DNA of 64,000 nucleotides from Holophagales bacterium. GTDB taxonomy: Bacteria; Acidobacteriota; Thermoanaerobaculia; Multivoradales; Multivoraceae. The notes beneath the pieces were generated by a model. It ran no database searches. It was not told the DNA's origin and was given only the letters and a program-made list of their open reading frames with translations. The DNA lies in NCBI GenBank assembly GCA_009836625.1, contig VXVC01000004.1:1077037-1141036 (forward strand). Reading direction: 5' to 3'. A program made the translations under genes and the position numbers. The stretch's first letter is position 1. Every line of letters begins with the position of its first letter. Shown piece after piece: positions 25,928-35,372 of the stretch.

Positions 25928-27289
25928 GTGTTTCTGCGACTTCAGGTCGGCTCCGCCGTCCTCGCCGCAGCGCCGCTACTCTTCGCCGCTGATTCCGCGG
26001 CCGCCCACGAGGTGCCCGGCAGCGTCACGGTCCAGGTGCTGGTCAAGCAGCAGGATGACCGGCTCCAGGTGCTTTTGCGCACCCCGCTCGAAGCGATGCA
26101 GGAGATGCAGTTCCCGGTCGGCTACCGGGGCATCCTGGACCTCGAAGCCCTACGCGCCGGCAGCCTGCTAGTGGAAGCCGCCGACCGCTGGATCACGCCC
26201 AACCTCGATCTGTACGCCGGCCGCGACCAACTGCCGACGACGACCGTTCAGGCGGTCCGGCTTTCGATCCCGTCCGACCGCTCCTTCACCGACTTCGACC
26301 GCGCCCTCGCCCACATCCGCGGGCCACCCCTGCCGGCGACCACGCAGCTCGTCTGGCGACAGGCGCTGCTCGACGTCCACCTGGAGACGCCGCTCGGTGC
26401 TCACGGTGTCAAAGAGCGACCCCGATTCTCGATTGATCCGCGTTTCGGTCGCCTGGGCCTGCAAGTGCTCACGGTCATTCGCTACGAGTCGTCCGACGGC
26501 GACGCGCGAGCGCTTCAGCTCGCCGCGGAACCCGGCCGGGTCCGCCTCGACCCGAACTGGGCGCAGGCCTCGATCCACTTCATCGCGATGGGCTTCGAAC
26601 ACATCCTGAGCGGCCTTGACCACCTGCTCTTCCTGGTCTGCCTGGTCGCGCCGCTACGTCGCCTGCGCCAGCTCGTGCTCGTCGTGACGTCGTTCACGGT
26701 GGCCCACTCGATCACCCTGATCGCTTCGGCGGCTGGACTCGCGCCACGCGCGCTGTGGTTCCCCACCCTGGTGGAGGTCCTGATCGCGCTCTCGATCGTC
26801 TACATGGCGTTCGAGAACATCCTGGGAGTCGGCCAGGAGCGCCGCTGGACCGCCGCCTTCGGCTTCGGCCTCGTCCACGGCTTCGGCTTCTCGTTCGCTC
26901 TCAGCGAATCGCTCCAGTTCGCGGGTTCGCACCTCGTGACCTCCCTGCTCGCCTTCAACGTCGGCGTCGAACTCGGCCAGCTCCTGGTCCTTCTGCTCCT
27001 GATTCCGCTGCTGGACTTCGTCTTCCGCCGCCTACCCAATGAACGGCTCGGAACCATCCTCATCTCCGCCCTGATCGTCCACACTGCCTGGCACTGGACC
27101 GGCGACCGGGGGTCGGATCTCCTGCAATACCGCCCCCTGGCGCCGCTGCTGGATACCGTGCCTCAGGGCGTCCTGCCATGGATTCTGGTGATTGCGGCGG
27201 CCGCGGTTCCGACAAGCCAGTGGCTGCGACGACGACGCTCTCGACCGGGAGAAGGCCAGCAGCAGCAACCGAACGGTGCGTCTAGCTGA
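25928..27289 (+). CDS. HupE/UreJ-like membrane protein with large periplasmic domain
   Basis: The frame is open from 25796, but no good start lies there. GTG at 25928 begins a plausible signal peptide (GSAVLAAAPLLFAADSAAAH), giving 453 residues. Residues about 25-215 form an exported beta-rich domain (EVPGSVTVQVLVKQQDDRLQ). The C-terminal half has six or seven membrane segments with FEHILSGLDHLLFLVCLV, FTVAHSITLIA and FGFGLVHGFGFSF, the HupE/UreJ family signature whose conserved His and Asp bind metal. Related proteins transport nickel, cobalt or copper. A His-Glu right after the predicted cleavage site (AAHEVPGS) may also bind metal. The substrate is unknown. Confidence 0.75.
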   Translation: MFLRLQVGSAVLAAAPLLFAADSAAAHEVPGSVTVQVLVKQQDDRLQVLLRTPLEAMQEMQFPVGYRGILDLEALRAGSLLVEAADRWITPNLDLYAGRDQLPTTTVQAVRLSIPSDRSFTDFDRALAHIRGPPLPATTQLVWRQALLDVHLETPLGAHGVKERPRFSIDPRFGRLGLQVLTVIRYESSDGDARALQLAAEPGRVRLDPNWAQASIHFIAMGFEHILSGLDHLLFLVCLVAPLRRLRQLVLVVTSFTVAHSITLIASAAGLAPRALWFPTLVEVLIALSIVYMAFENILGVGQERRWTAAFGFGLVHGFGFSFALSESLQFAGSHLVTSLLAFNVGVELGQLLVLLLLIPLLDFVFRRLPNERLGTILISALIVHTAWHWTGDRGSDLLQYRPLAPLLDTVPQGVLPWILVIAAAAVPTSQWLRRRRSRPGEGQQQQPNGASS

Positions 27290-27324
27290 CGACGTCCGGG
27301 CGGGTGCACGCCGCCGACGCGCCG

Positions 27325-28563
27325 CTACCGCACGGCGTCGGCGAGCGCCGCGACCAGAGCCGCGCGGTGGCGGCTGTACTCCGGGCTGGTCGCGTAGGGC
27401 CAGGCGCTGTGGGTGACGATGACGGTGTTGGCCGACGGATCCATCCACAGGTACTGGCCGAAGATGCCGATGCCGGCGAAGACGCCGTCGCCGGCTAGCC
27501 ACCAGAGGTAGCCGTAGCCGTCATAGCCGTCGCTGGGGGTTGTCGACTCCTCCATCCAGCCTTCGGGCAGCACACGCGTCCCGTCGCGCAGGACGCCCCC
27601 GTTCATCGCGAAGATCCCGATCCGGGCGTAGTCGCGGAGCGTCGCATTGATGCAGCAGCCGCCCAGTTCGCCGCCACCCTCCTCGTGGAGCAGCCAGTTG
27701 GCGTCGGCCTCCATCCCGAACGGGCCCCAGATCTTGTGCTCGAGGTAGGTCGAGAGGTTGTTGCCGATCGCCGCCCGCAGCACGGCGCCGGCCATGTTCG
27801 TCTCGCCGGTGTTGTAGTTGAAGACCTCGCCCGGAGGATGGAGCTCCTCGAGCCCCGCCATGTACCGCGTCTGGTCAACGATCGGCCCGGGCAACGTCGC
27901 CACGTCGGACTCGGGGTCCGCGTAGTCCTCGTTCCAGTCGACGCCGGAAGCCATCTGCAGCACGTCCCTGATCGACACTTCGTCGTAGCCGCCGCCCGAA
28001 AGCAACGGCAGGTACTTCGTGACCGGATCGTCGACGCTGCCGATATAGCCGTCGGCGATCGCGGCGCCATAAAGCATCGAGACGACCGACTTCGCGATCG
28101 AGAACGAGATCCAGCGGCTGTTCTCGTCGTTGCCCAGGCCGTAGCGCTCGAACACGACCTGGTCATCCTTGACCACCAGGAGGCCGGCGATTTGCCGATC
28201 CTGGATGTATTCCTCGACCGTGAAGGTCTCCCCTTCGACCTCGTAGGTCACAGCCGACAGGTCCCGCGGCGCCGGCGCCAGCGGATACGGATCGTCGGAG
28301 GCCTCGAACCAGCGGGCGGCACCGACGAGGTCCGCGTTCCGGTAGCCCGCGATCTGCTGCTCCGGCGTCCAGAACAGCACCTGATCCCGCGGACCCAAGT
28401 TTTCCAGATCGGGATTGACCGGCTCGGCCGCGCCGGCAGCCTCGGTGTCCGCGACAGGTGCCGCGCAGGCGGCGAACGCCAGCATCATCGCGACTCCGGC
28501 GACCAACCACGAGTTTCTCCACCTTCGCGTACTCACGATCCGTTCTCCCCGCCTTCCAGACAT
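27325..28563 (-). CDS. Serine hydrolase of the class C beta-lactamase family, lipoprotein
   Basis: A 412-residue protein starting at ATG 28563 with AAGGAGG just upstream; the frame is open to 28671. A lipobox MMLAFAACAAP makes it lipid-anchored. The beta-lactamase/DD-peptidase fold is shown by SFSIAKSVVSMLYG (catalytic Ser-x-x-Lys), a YNTGETN motif in the Tyr-x-Asn position and GYGYLWWLAGDG. Such proteins are usually esterases, amidases or peptidases rather than antibiotic-resistance enzymes. The start region overlaps no gene, and the next gene (28652) is divergent across 88 bases. The substrate cannot be told from sequence. Confidence 0.87.
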   Translation of the reverse strand: MSGRRGERIVSTRRWRNSWLVAGVAMMLAFAACAAPVADTEAAGAAEPVNPDLENLGPRDQVLFWTPEQQIAGYRNADLVGAARWFEASDDPYPLAPAPRDLSAVTYEVEGETFTVEEYIQDRQIAGLLVVKDDQVVFERYGLGNDENSRWISFSIAKSVVSMLYGAAIADGYIGSVDDPVTKYLPLLSGGGYDEVSIRDVLQMASGVDWNEDYADPESDVATLPGPIVDQTRYMAGLEELHPPGEVFNYNTGETNMAGAVLRAAIGNNLSTYLEHKIWGPFGMEADANWLLHEEGGGELGGCCINATLRDYARIGIFAMNGGVLRDGTRVLPEGWMEESTTPSDGYDGYGYLWWLAGDGVFAGIGIFGQYLWMDPSANTVIVTHSAWPYATSPEYSRHRAALVAALADAVR

Positions 28564-28651
28564 CTCATCGTCCTCCTTTGGTCGGAACGTCTGATCGTAC
28601 CCCCCACTGGCTCTCGAAAGGCCGGCCCCGGTAGGCTGACCTCCGGTTGCC

Positions 28652-29728
28652 ATGAACGACGAACGATCCACCGTCGAACCAGTTCCCGCCGCTCTCGCCT
28701 CGGTTCACTCCGCCGCTGGCGACGATGGCGTCCGCGAACTGTTCGAGGCCCGTGGCTGGACGGACGGGCTTCCCATCACACCACCGACGCCGGACCACGT
28801 CACGGCCGCGCTCGAGGCCGCGCTACTGGAGCCGGGCCAGGTGCTGGGCGTGGAGACGGTCCGCGGCCGCGCGATCACGGCCCAGAAGGCGGCGATCAAC
28901 GCGGTGATGGCCGGCTGCCGCCCGCGTGCCTTCGCGGTCGTCGCCGCCGCCGTCGAAGCGATGTGCGACCCGGCCTTCCTGCTGCACGGCGCCACTTCGA
29001 GCACGGGCGGCTGCGCGGTGCTGATCATCGTGAACGGACCGATCCGCCGGGAGCTCGGCATGACCGGGACGTTCAACGCCCTGGGCGGCGCCGACCGGGC
29101 CTCGCTGGCGATCGGCCGGGCCGTGCGGCTCATCTTCCGCAACCTGCTCGGCGTGCGGCCCGGAGAACTCGACCGTTCCACCCTGGGGCATCCCGGCAAG
29201 CTCAGCTACTGCCTGGGCGAGGACGAAGAGGGCTCACCCTGGCCGTCGCTGGGGACCGACCGCGGTGCACCCGCCGGTGCCTCGACGGTGACCGTCTTCG
29301 CCGCCGGTTCGCCCCGGCAGATCATGAACGAGTGGACGACGGAACCGGAGGCGATCCTCGACACGATCGCGGCCGAGATGCGGGCGAATCTCCTCCACTA
29401 CTCGATCTGGGCAGGCAACCACTGTCTCGTCCTGCCGCCGCAGCTGCGGGACCGCTTCGCCTCCGCCGGCTGGAGTAAGGCGGACATCCGGGCCTACCTG
29501 TATCGGCACGCCCGGGTGCGGCGCGGCGACTGGGAACGAGTCGGCAAGGCGTCCGTGGTCAGCGACGCGAACCGGGACCAGGAGTACGCGGCGCTCCAGT
29601 CACCGGATGATCTGCTGATCGTCGCCGCCGGCGGCCCGGCCGGAGGCTTCGCCGCGGTGATTCCGCCATGGTTCGGCAACAAGTCCCGGGCGGTGACGGC
29701 TGGCGTCGGCTTTTGCCTGGAGTGCTGA
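28652..29728 (+). CDS. Uncharacterised protein with DGLPITPPT motif (UGSC-associated type)
   Basis: A 358-residue soluble protein, no signal peptide. Near the start ARGWTDGLPITPPTPDHV matches a sequence I associate with UGSC-type proteins, but the U-G-S-C domain itself is not recognisable. It continues ITAQKAAINAVMAGCRP, FLLHGATSSTGGCAVLIIVNGP, GADRASLAIGRAVRLIFRNL, and ends VGFCLEC. The conserved Gly/Cys clusters suggest an enzyme. There is no in-frame TGA hinting at selenocysteine. It is flanked by a divergent serine hydrolase and a convergent secreted protein, so context gives no pathway. I assign no function. Confidence 0.7.
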   Translation: MNDERSTVEPVPAALASVHSAAGDDGVRELFEARGWTDGLPITPPTPDHVTAALEAALLEPGQVLGVETVRGRAITAQKAAINAVMAGCRPRAFAVVAAAVEAMCDPAFLLHGATSSTGGCAVLIIVNGPIRRELGMTGTFNALGGADRASLAIGRAVRLIFRNLLGVRPGELDRSTLGHPGKLSYCLGEDEEGSPWPSLGTDRGAPAGASTVTVFAAGSPRQIMNEWTTEPEAILDTIAAEMRANLLHYSIWAGNHCLVLPPQLRDRFASAGWSKADIRAYLYRHARVRRGDWERVGKASVVSDANRDQEYAALQSPDDLLIVAAGGPAGGFAAVIPPWFGNKSRAVTAGVGFCLEC

Positions 29729-29733
29729 GCCTC

Positions 29734-30252
29734 TCAGCCCTCGCAGGAGGCGCTGAGCAGGTCGGCCAGCGCTGCTCCTGAGACCGAACCGCGGTAGCGG
29801 TCGCAGACCTCGCCGTCCTCCAGCCGGATCACGAAAACGGCTTCCGCCTGGTTCTCTTCTTCGCCGTTCGAGCCGGCCAGCTCCCGCCAGACGTCCGCAC
29901 CTTCCTCGACGATCAGAAACGAGTCCTGGCGCGCGGCGGGCACGTCGCCGCGGAGTGCCCGCACCACCATCCGGCGGACGAAGCCGGGCGCTCCTTCGAG
30001 CACGACCACGGTGTAGACCGCCCAGCCATCGACCCGCGGGTCGTCGTCGAGAACGCGCCGCCACTCCCGCGCTCCGCCGTTCGCGACGCGATGGAAGCTG
30101 ACGACGAGCAGGGACCGCGCGCCCAGATCCCCGGTCGCCTCGACCTCGTTCCCGGCCAGGGTCACCGCCCGCGGCCTCTCGCCGGACGCGCCGGCACCAG
30201 CAGCGTTCAGCACCAGGCACAGGCCCAGCGCGGCCACGCTTCGCCAACGCAT
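29734..30252 (-). CDS. Small exported protein, possibly thioredoxin-like
   Basis: A 172-residue protein with signal peptide (SVAALGLCLVLNAAGAGA). The mature part contains SLLVVSFHRVANGGAREWRR, GWAVYTVVVLEGAPGFVRRMVV and AVFVIRLEDGEVCDRYRG. The alternation of strands and helices and the LLVVSF strand resemble a thioredoxin-type fold, but no CxxC is present, so a redox role is unlikely. It begins four bases after the stop of the methyltransferase gene, so they are co-transcribed. No family is recognised with confidence. Confidence 0.6.
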   Translation of the reverse strand: MRWRSVAALGLCLVLNAAGAGASGERPRAVTLAGNEVEATGDLGARSLLVVSFHRVANGGAREWRRVLDDDPRVDGWAVYTVVVLEGAPGFVRRMVVRALRGDVPAARQDSFLIVEEGADVWRELAGSNGEEENQAEAVFVIRLEDGEVCDRYRGSVSGAALADLLSASCEG

Positions 30253-30256
30253 CGTC

Positions 30257-31198
30257 CTAGGGCGCGCTTCGGAAGCGCATGACCCGGTAACTCCTGGTCA
30301 TCGCGAAGGCCTCCGGATCCAGTAACCGGTCGAGCCGGTCCAGGCGGCGGGTCACCGGGCCCGCCAAGCGCCAGGCGGCCCCCGCCAGCCGGGGGAAACG
30401 CGACGTCGAGGCGTCGCGCAGCAGGTTCAGGATGCCGTGGCCGAAGCGATCCACGATCGCCTGTCCGAGACGGAGCGTGGGCAGCACCGAAGGGGTGACG
30501 TCCTCGTCCACCTCCAGCACGAGGCCGGCCGCCTCGGCCCGGGCCAGGAACTCGTCCAGCGGGTGGCCGCTCCTCGGCCTCCCCTGGTCGAACTCCACGG
30601 TGAAGTAGTCGCAGAGCAGCACGCTGCCTCCGGGCGCCAGAGATCGCTCGACCGCCTGGAAGAAGTCCTCGAGCCAGACGTACTGTGCCGACTCGCACAG
30701 GAACAGCAGGTCGTACCGGCGATCCGGCTCGAACTCCTGGAACCGGCCCAGGTGGAAGCGTCGCTCAGGAAGCCGCCCGGCGAACAGCCTGCCGTGATAC
30801 GGATCGGGCGACAGACCCTCGACGTCGTAGCCGAGGGCGGTCAGCCGCTCGCTGATCACGCCGGTGCCGCAGCCGACATCGAGCACGGAAGACACGCCAG
30901 ACGGCAGCAACTCGAACAGTCGCGCCACCAGGCGTTCCTGGGCGCGGCGCAGGCCCGTCACGTCGAGAGGATCGTCCTCGCTCCAGATCCCGAAGTTCAG
31001 GTGCTCCAGGCCGACGATGCGGTGCAGAAACTGAAGCGCGAAGCTGGTCTTCACCTGGCGCGGGCTCTTGCCGTCCGCGGCCTGCCGGAACAACTGCCGG
31101 CCCTGCGGCCCGGGCCAGCGTGGCGGCGCCGCCGGAACCGGTGCGGGGGCAGAAGCCACGCTCGAGCGCGGAGGTGGCGGAACGATGCGCAAACTCAC
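30257..31198 (-). CDS. Class I SAM-dependent methyltransferase
   Basis: A 313-residue cytoplasmic protein starting at GTG. A Pro/Ala-rich N-terminal 40 residues precede the domain. Motif I is VSSVLDVGCGTGVISERL, followed by GYDVEGLSPDPY (acidic loop) and DLLFLCESAQYVWLEDFF, LAPGGSVLLCDYF, the usual Rossmann methyltransferase order. A stretch FALQFLHRIVGLEHLNFGIW before the SAM domain probably contacts the acceptor. The acceptor is unknown. TACACT lies nine bases upstream of the GTG, so transcription may start at or very near the start codon. It is co-transcribed with the small exported protein. Confidence 0.85.
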   Translation of the reverse strand: MSLRIVPPPPRSSVASAPAPVPAAPPRWPGPQGRQLFRQAADGKSPRQVKTSFALQFLHRIVGLEHLNFGIWSEDDPLDVTGLRRAQERLVARLFELLPSGVSSVLDVGCGTGVISERLTALGYDVEGLSPDPYHGRLFAGRLPERRFHLGRFQEFEPDRRYDLLFLCESAQYVWLEDFFQAVERSLAPGGSVLLCDYFTVEFDQGRPRSGHPLDEFLARAEAAGLVLEVDEDVTPSVLPTLRLGQAIVDRFGHGILNLLRDASTSRFPRLAGAAWRLAGPVTRRLDRLDRLLDPEAFAMTRSYRVMRFRSAP

Positions 31199-31207
31199 CG
31201 GGCGGAG

Positions 31208-31213
31208 AGTGTA
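31208..31213 (-). promoter_or_regulatory. Candidate -10 (TACACT) for the methyltransferase
   Basis: AGTGTA on the plus strand reads TACACT toward the methyltransferase gene and is nine bases before its GTG. No ribosome-binding site lies between, which fits a leaderless or nearly leaderless transcript. Confidence 0.4.
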
Positions 31214-31310
31214 CCGCTCACAGGCGCGCGGGATAGGGTCGCCTCATCGACCGGAAGACTTATCGCGGCGGCCGGCGCATCCACCCGGCCGCGCGGTACG
31301 AGGAGCCGCC

Positions 31311-33296
31311 ATGAGAAAGTCGCCGCTGATCGTCCTCTTCGCCGCCGCCCTGAGCGCCGGGCTCCCTGCCCTGGCGGTGGATCATCCGCTGGATCCCCTG
31401 AGCCACCAGGAAGTCTGGCGCACGCTGGTGCTCCTCCGTGACGCCGGCCATCTGGACCGGGACACGAAGTTCTCCCAGCTGACGCTCCAGGAGCCGGCCA
31501 AGCGGGAGGTCCTGGCCTGGAAGGCTGGTGATCCGATGCCCCGCAGAGCCTACGCACTGGTGCGCAGGGACAAGGACTCCTTCGAGGCGATCGTCGACCT
31601 CGTCGATGAGGAGGTCGTCTCCTGGGATCGGCTCGAGGGAGTCGAGCCGAACTGGCACGGCGGCGAGTACGAGTCGCTGACCGACAAGGTGCTGGAGCAC
31701 CCGGACTTCCTCGCCGGCCTCGAAGCGCGCGGCATCACCGATCTAACCTTCGTCGATTGCGGCGCCGGACCGCGCGGCTACTTCGGGACGGAAGAGGAAC
31801 AGGGTCGCCGCATCGCCCACGTGAGCTGCGGCGAGCCCGACGGTGTCAGCCAGCATGCGATCGAAGGCCTGGTCGCGGTCGTGGACCTCGAATCCGAAGA
31901 AGTGCTTCGCGTCGTCGACGAGGGCCCCGGCCCGATTCGCGCGGTCCCGACGGACTTCCGCGAGATGCTCAAAGAGGAGCGGGAGATCGCCGGACCGATC
32001 GAGGTCCGTCAGCCGCTCGGCCCCGGCTTCGAGATCGACGGCTACGAGGTCTCCTGGCAGAACTGGAGCTTCCACCTCCGCCCGGATCAGCGCACCGGTC
32101 TCGTCGTATCCCTGGTGGACTACCGCGAGGGTCCCGACGCCACTCCGCGGCGGGTGCTCTACCAGGGGTACCTTTCCGAGATCTTCGTTCCCTACATGGA
32201 CCCCAGGTTCGACTGGTACACGCTGAACTTCATCGATGCCGGCGAGTTCGTCGCGGGCGGTCTCGGCAAGCCGTTGATGCAGGGGGACGACTGTCCCGAC
32301 CACGCCGTCTACATCGATACGACGAAGACCGGCGCCAACGGCCATCCCCGCACCGTGCCCGGCACGATCTGCGTCTACGAGCGCGAAACCGGCGATCCCT
32401 CCTGGCGGCACTGGTCCTCCGAGCGGCCCGAGAGCCGCAGGAGCCGCGACCTGGTCGTGCGGGTCGGCGGCGTCGTCGGGAACTACGACTACCTGCTCGA
32501 CTGGATCTTCCGGCAGGACGGTGCGATCGAGGTCCGGGTCGGCGCCACCGGCATCCTCGCCTACGAGACGACGGCCGCCACGTCGGCCGAAAGGCCCACA
32601 CCTGCCGCCGGGCCGGTGAACCCCGGCGCCGCGGATGCACTGCTTCAAGACGCCTCCGCCGACGCCTACGGACGCTTCGTGCAGGAGAACGTCGTCGCCA
32701 TCAACCACGATCACTACTTCAGCTTCCGGCTCGACATCGATGTCGACGGCACGGACAACCGTTTCGTCGCCGACCGTCTCGTCGCCCGGAGCCTTCCCGA
32801 CGGGCATCCCCGGCGCAGCCTGTGGGTCCAGGAACCGCGGGTCGCTTCGAGCGAACACGAAGCCCGGCTCAACATGGACCTGAACCGGCCGACGCTGTGG
32901 CGGGTGCAGAGCACGAGCCGCAGGAACGCGGTCGGCTACCCCACCAGCTTCCAGGTGATGCCCGGCCGGAACACGAACACGCTGCTGTCGGCGGACGACT
33001 ATCCGCGACGGCGCGCGGGCTTCATCGACCACCACCTCTGGGTCACGCCGCAGCGCGATGGGGAGCGCTTCGCCGCGGGTGACCACCCGACACTCAGCGA
33101 GCCCGGGATGGGGCTGCCGGAATGGACCGAGTCCGACCGGCCGATCCAGGACACCGACATCGTCCTCTGGCACACCGTCGGCATGCACCACCTGCCGCGG
33201 GCCGAAGACTGGCCGGTCATGCCGACGCTCTGGCACGGCTTCGAGCTCCGTCCGTTCGACTTCTTCGACCGCAATCCGGCGCTCGACCTTCCCTGA
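31311..33296 (+). CDS. Copper amine oxidase (primary-amine oxidase), first of tandem pair
   Basis: A 661-residue exported enzyme. ATG 31311 follows GAGGAG and starts signal peptide SPLIVLFAAALSAGLPALA. Topaquinone is formed from the first Tyr of GNYDYLLDW (Tyr392). Copper ligands are His466 and His468 in NHDHYFSFRLD, with the third His in the C-terminal WHTVGMHHLPRAEDWPVMP region. The catalytic Asp lies in NFIDAGEFVAGG. It converts primary amines to aldehydes, ammonia and hydrogen peroxide in the periplasm. A related second copy follows 78 bases downstream, and then an ammonium transporter, so scavenging amine nitrogen is a reasonable role. Confidence 0.93.
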   Translation: MRKSPLIVLFAAALSAGLPALAVDHPLDPLSHQEVWRTLVLLRDAGHLDRDTKFSQLTLQEPAKREVLAWKAGDPMPRRAYALVRRDKDSFEAIVDLVDEEVVSWDRLEGVEPNWHGGEYESLTDKVLEHPDFLAGLEARGITDLTFVDCGAGPRGYFGTEEEQGRRIAHVSCGEPDGVSQHAIEGLVAVVDLESEEVLRVVDEGPGPIRAVPTDFREMLKEEREIAGPIEVRQPLGPGFEIDGYEVSWQNWSFHLRPDQRTGLVVSLVDYREGPDATPRRVLYQGYLSEIFVPYMDPRFDWYTLNFIDAGEFVAGGLGKPLMQGDDCPDHAVYIDTTKTGANGHPRTVPGTICVYERETGDPSWRHWSSERPESRRSRDLVVRVGGVVGNYDYLLDWIFRQDGAIEVRVGATGILAYETTAATSAERPTPAAGPVNPGAADALLQDASADAYGRFVQENVVAINHDHYFSFRLDIDVDGTDNRFVADRLVARSLPDGHPRRSLWVQEPRVASSEHEARLNMDLNRPTLWRVQSTSRRNAVGYPTSFQVMPGRNTNTLLSADDYPRRRAGFIDHHLWVTPQRDGERFAAGDHPTLSEPGMGLPEWTESDRPIQDTDIVLWHTVGMHHLPRAEDWPVMPTLWHGFELRPFDFFDRNPALDLP

Positions 33297-33374
33297 CCAG
33301 TACACTCCGGGGACACGGTCCCTGAAGCAGCCACCGACCAGGCCTCGCGGTTCGAGACCTCAAGGGGAGCAACC

Positions 33375-35372
33375 ATGCGCAAGCCGACCCTCCGTCTGAC
33401 TCTCTGTCTGCTCGCGGCAGCAGCGATCCCCGCCGCCGCGGCGGACCATCCGCTCGATCAGCTCAGCTACCAGGAAGTCTGGCAAGCGCTCGAGATCCTC
33501 CGCGACGCCGGGCGACTCGACAGCGAGACGACCTTCTCTCAACTCACGCTGAGCGAGCCGGCCAAGGATGTCGTCCGTGCCTGGCAAGAAGGCGACGAGA
33601 TACCGAGGGCCGCCTACGCTCTCGTTCGCCAGGGCGAGGACACGTTCGAGGCGACGGTCGACCTGAACGCCGGGGAGGTTTCTTCCTGGACGCCGCTCAC
33701 CGGCGTCCAGCCGAACTGGAGCCTCGGAGAATTCGGCGCGGTGGTAGGCAAGGTGCTCGAACATCCCGAGTTCATCGCGGGGCTCGAGAAGCGGGGCATC
33801 ACCGACACCAGCTTCCTGGACTGCTCGACGATTCCGCCCGGCTACTTCGGCACCGAGGAGGAGAAGGGGCGGCGGCTCGGACATGTCCGCTGTTCCGAGG
33901 CTCGCGGTGCCCGGAACACCTGGGCGCGCCAGGTCGAGGGCCTGACCGCCGTGGTCGACCTGACGGCCGGCGAAGTGCTCAAGGTCGTCGACGACGGGGT
34001 GGCGCCGATCCCGGACGTGGACGCCGACTACGACCGGACCACGCTCGACCATCCGCGCGAGATCGCCGGCCCCTTCAGACTCGATCTGCCCGAGGGCGTC
34101 GGCTTCGACATGAACGGCTACCAGGTGAGCTGGCAGAACTGGAGCTTCCACCTGCGGCCGGACCAGCGCACCGGACTGGTGGTGTCGCTCGTCGACTACC
34201 GCGAGAGCCCCGACACGAATCCGCGCTCGGTCATGTACCAGGGCCAGCTCTCCGAGATCTACGTGCCCTACATGGACCCGGCCTTCGCCTGGTACGCCCG
34301 CAACTTCATCGACGCCGGCGAGTTCCCGGCGGGCGGGCTGGCCAAGCCGTTGCTCCGCGGCCGCGACTGCCCGGAGCACGCGGTCTACATCGACTCGATC
34401 AACACGAGCGCCCAGGGCCGGCCGCGCACGGTGCCCCGGACCACATGCATCTACGAGCGCGAGACCGGAGATCCGTCCTGGCGGCACTACGAGGACGAAC
34501 AGCCGGACAGTAGAGCGAGTCGCGACCTCGTCGTGCGCACCGCCGCCGTGGTCGGCAACTACGACTACCTGCTCGACTGGATCTTCCGCCAGGACGGCTC
34601 GATCGAGGCCCGCGTAGGCGCCACCGGCCTCCTCGAGGTCAAGGCGACGAGCGCCGTGTCGGCCATCCGACCGGCCCCGGCGGCCGGCCCGGTGAACGCC
34701 GCCGCCGTGGACGCCCTGCAGGCCGGAACTCCCGCCGACGCCCACGGTCGCTTCCTCGACCGCAACGTCATCGGCGTGAACCACGACCACTACTTCAGCT
34801 ACCGCCTCGACCTCGACGTCGACGGCGCGGACAACCGGTTCGTGGCGGACCGCCTGGTCACGCAGGAGCTGCCGGCCGACCATCCCCGCCGCAGCCTCTG
34901 GGTTCAGGAGGCTCACGCCGCGCAAACCGAGCAGGACGCCCAGCTCGACATCAATCTCGCCAAGCCCGCGCTGTGGCGGGTTCTGAGCACAAGCCGCCAG
35001 AACGCGGTCGGCTACCCCACGAGCTACCAGTTGATGCCGGGCCGGAACGCCAACCACCTGTTCGTCGCCGACGACTACTCGCTCCGGCGCGCCGGATTCA
35101 TCGATCATCACCTCTGGGTGACGCCGTACGACCCGGACGAACGTTTCGCCGCCGGTGACCATCCCACGCTGAGCGAGCCGGGGATGGGCCTGCCGGCCTG
35201 GACCGAAGCGAACCGGTCGATCGCCGACGAGGATCTCGTGCTGTGGCACACGGTCGGCATGCACCACCTGCCCCGCGCCGAGGACTGGCCGGTGATGCCG
35301 GTCATGTGGCACGGCTTCGAACTGCGGCCATTCGACTTCTTCGACCGCAACCCGGCACTCGATCTGCCCTGA
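33375..35372 (+). CDS. Copper amine oxidase, second of tandem pair
   Basis: A 665-residue paralogue of the upstream gene, collinear with it from the mature start (DHPLDQLSYQEVW) to the shared end (FDFFDRNPALDLP). Signal peptide LTLCLLAAAAIPAAAA. The TPQ Tyr is residue 396 (GNYDYLLDW), copper ligands are in NHDHYFSYRLD, the catalytic Asp in NFIDAGEFPAGG. Divergence is spread along the gene, including the mature N-terminal 130 residues, so the duplication is old and the copies may differ in amine preference. GGGAG precedes the ATG. TACACT at 33301 could give this copy its own promoter. Confidence 0.93.
   Translation: MRKPTLRLTLCLLAAAAIPAAAADHPLDQLSYQEVWQALEILRDAGRLDSETTFSQLTLSEPAKDVVRAWQEGDEIPRAAYALVRQGEDTFEATVDLNAGEVSSWTPLTGVQPNWSLGEFGAVVGKVLEHPEFIAGLEKRGITDTSFLDCSTIPPGYFGTEEEKGRRLGHVRCSEARGARNTWARQVEGLTAVVDLTAGEVLKVVDDGVAPIPDVDADYDRTTLDHPREIAGPFRLDLPEGVGFDMNGYQVSWQNWSFHLRPDQRTGLVVSLVDYRESPDTNPRSVMYQGQLSEIYVPYMDPAFAWYARNFIDAGEFPAGGLAKPLLRGRDCPEHAVYIDSINTSAQGRPRTVPRTTCIYERETGDPSWRHYEDEQPDSRASRDLVVRTAAVVGNYDYLLDWIFRQDGSIEARVGATGLLEVKATSAVSAIRPAPAAGPVNAAAVDALQAGTPADAHGRFLDRNVIGVNHDHYFSYRLDLDVDGADNRFVADRLVTQELPADHPRRSLWVQEAHAAQTEQDAQLDINLAKPALWRVLSTSRQNAVGYPTSYQLMPGRNANHLFVADDYSLRRAGFIDHHLWVTPYDPDERFAAGDHPTLSEPGMGLPAWTEANRSIADEDLVLWHTVGMHHLPRAEDWPVMPVMWHGFELRPFDFFDRNPALDLP

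Noticed and set aside
28652-29728. Selenocysteine in the UGSC-associated protein
   Set aside because: No in-frame TGA is read through and no hairpin of SECIS type was recognised.
31311-35372. Tandem amine oxidases as an assembly duplication
   Set aside because: The copies differ throughout, including signal peptides and intergenic DNA.
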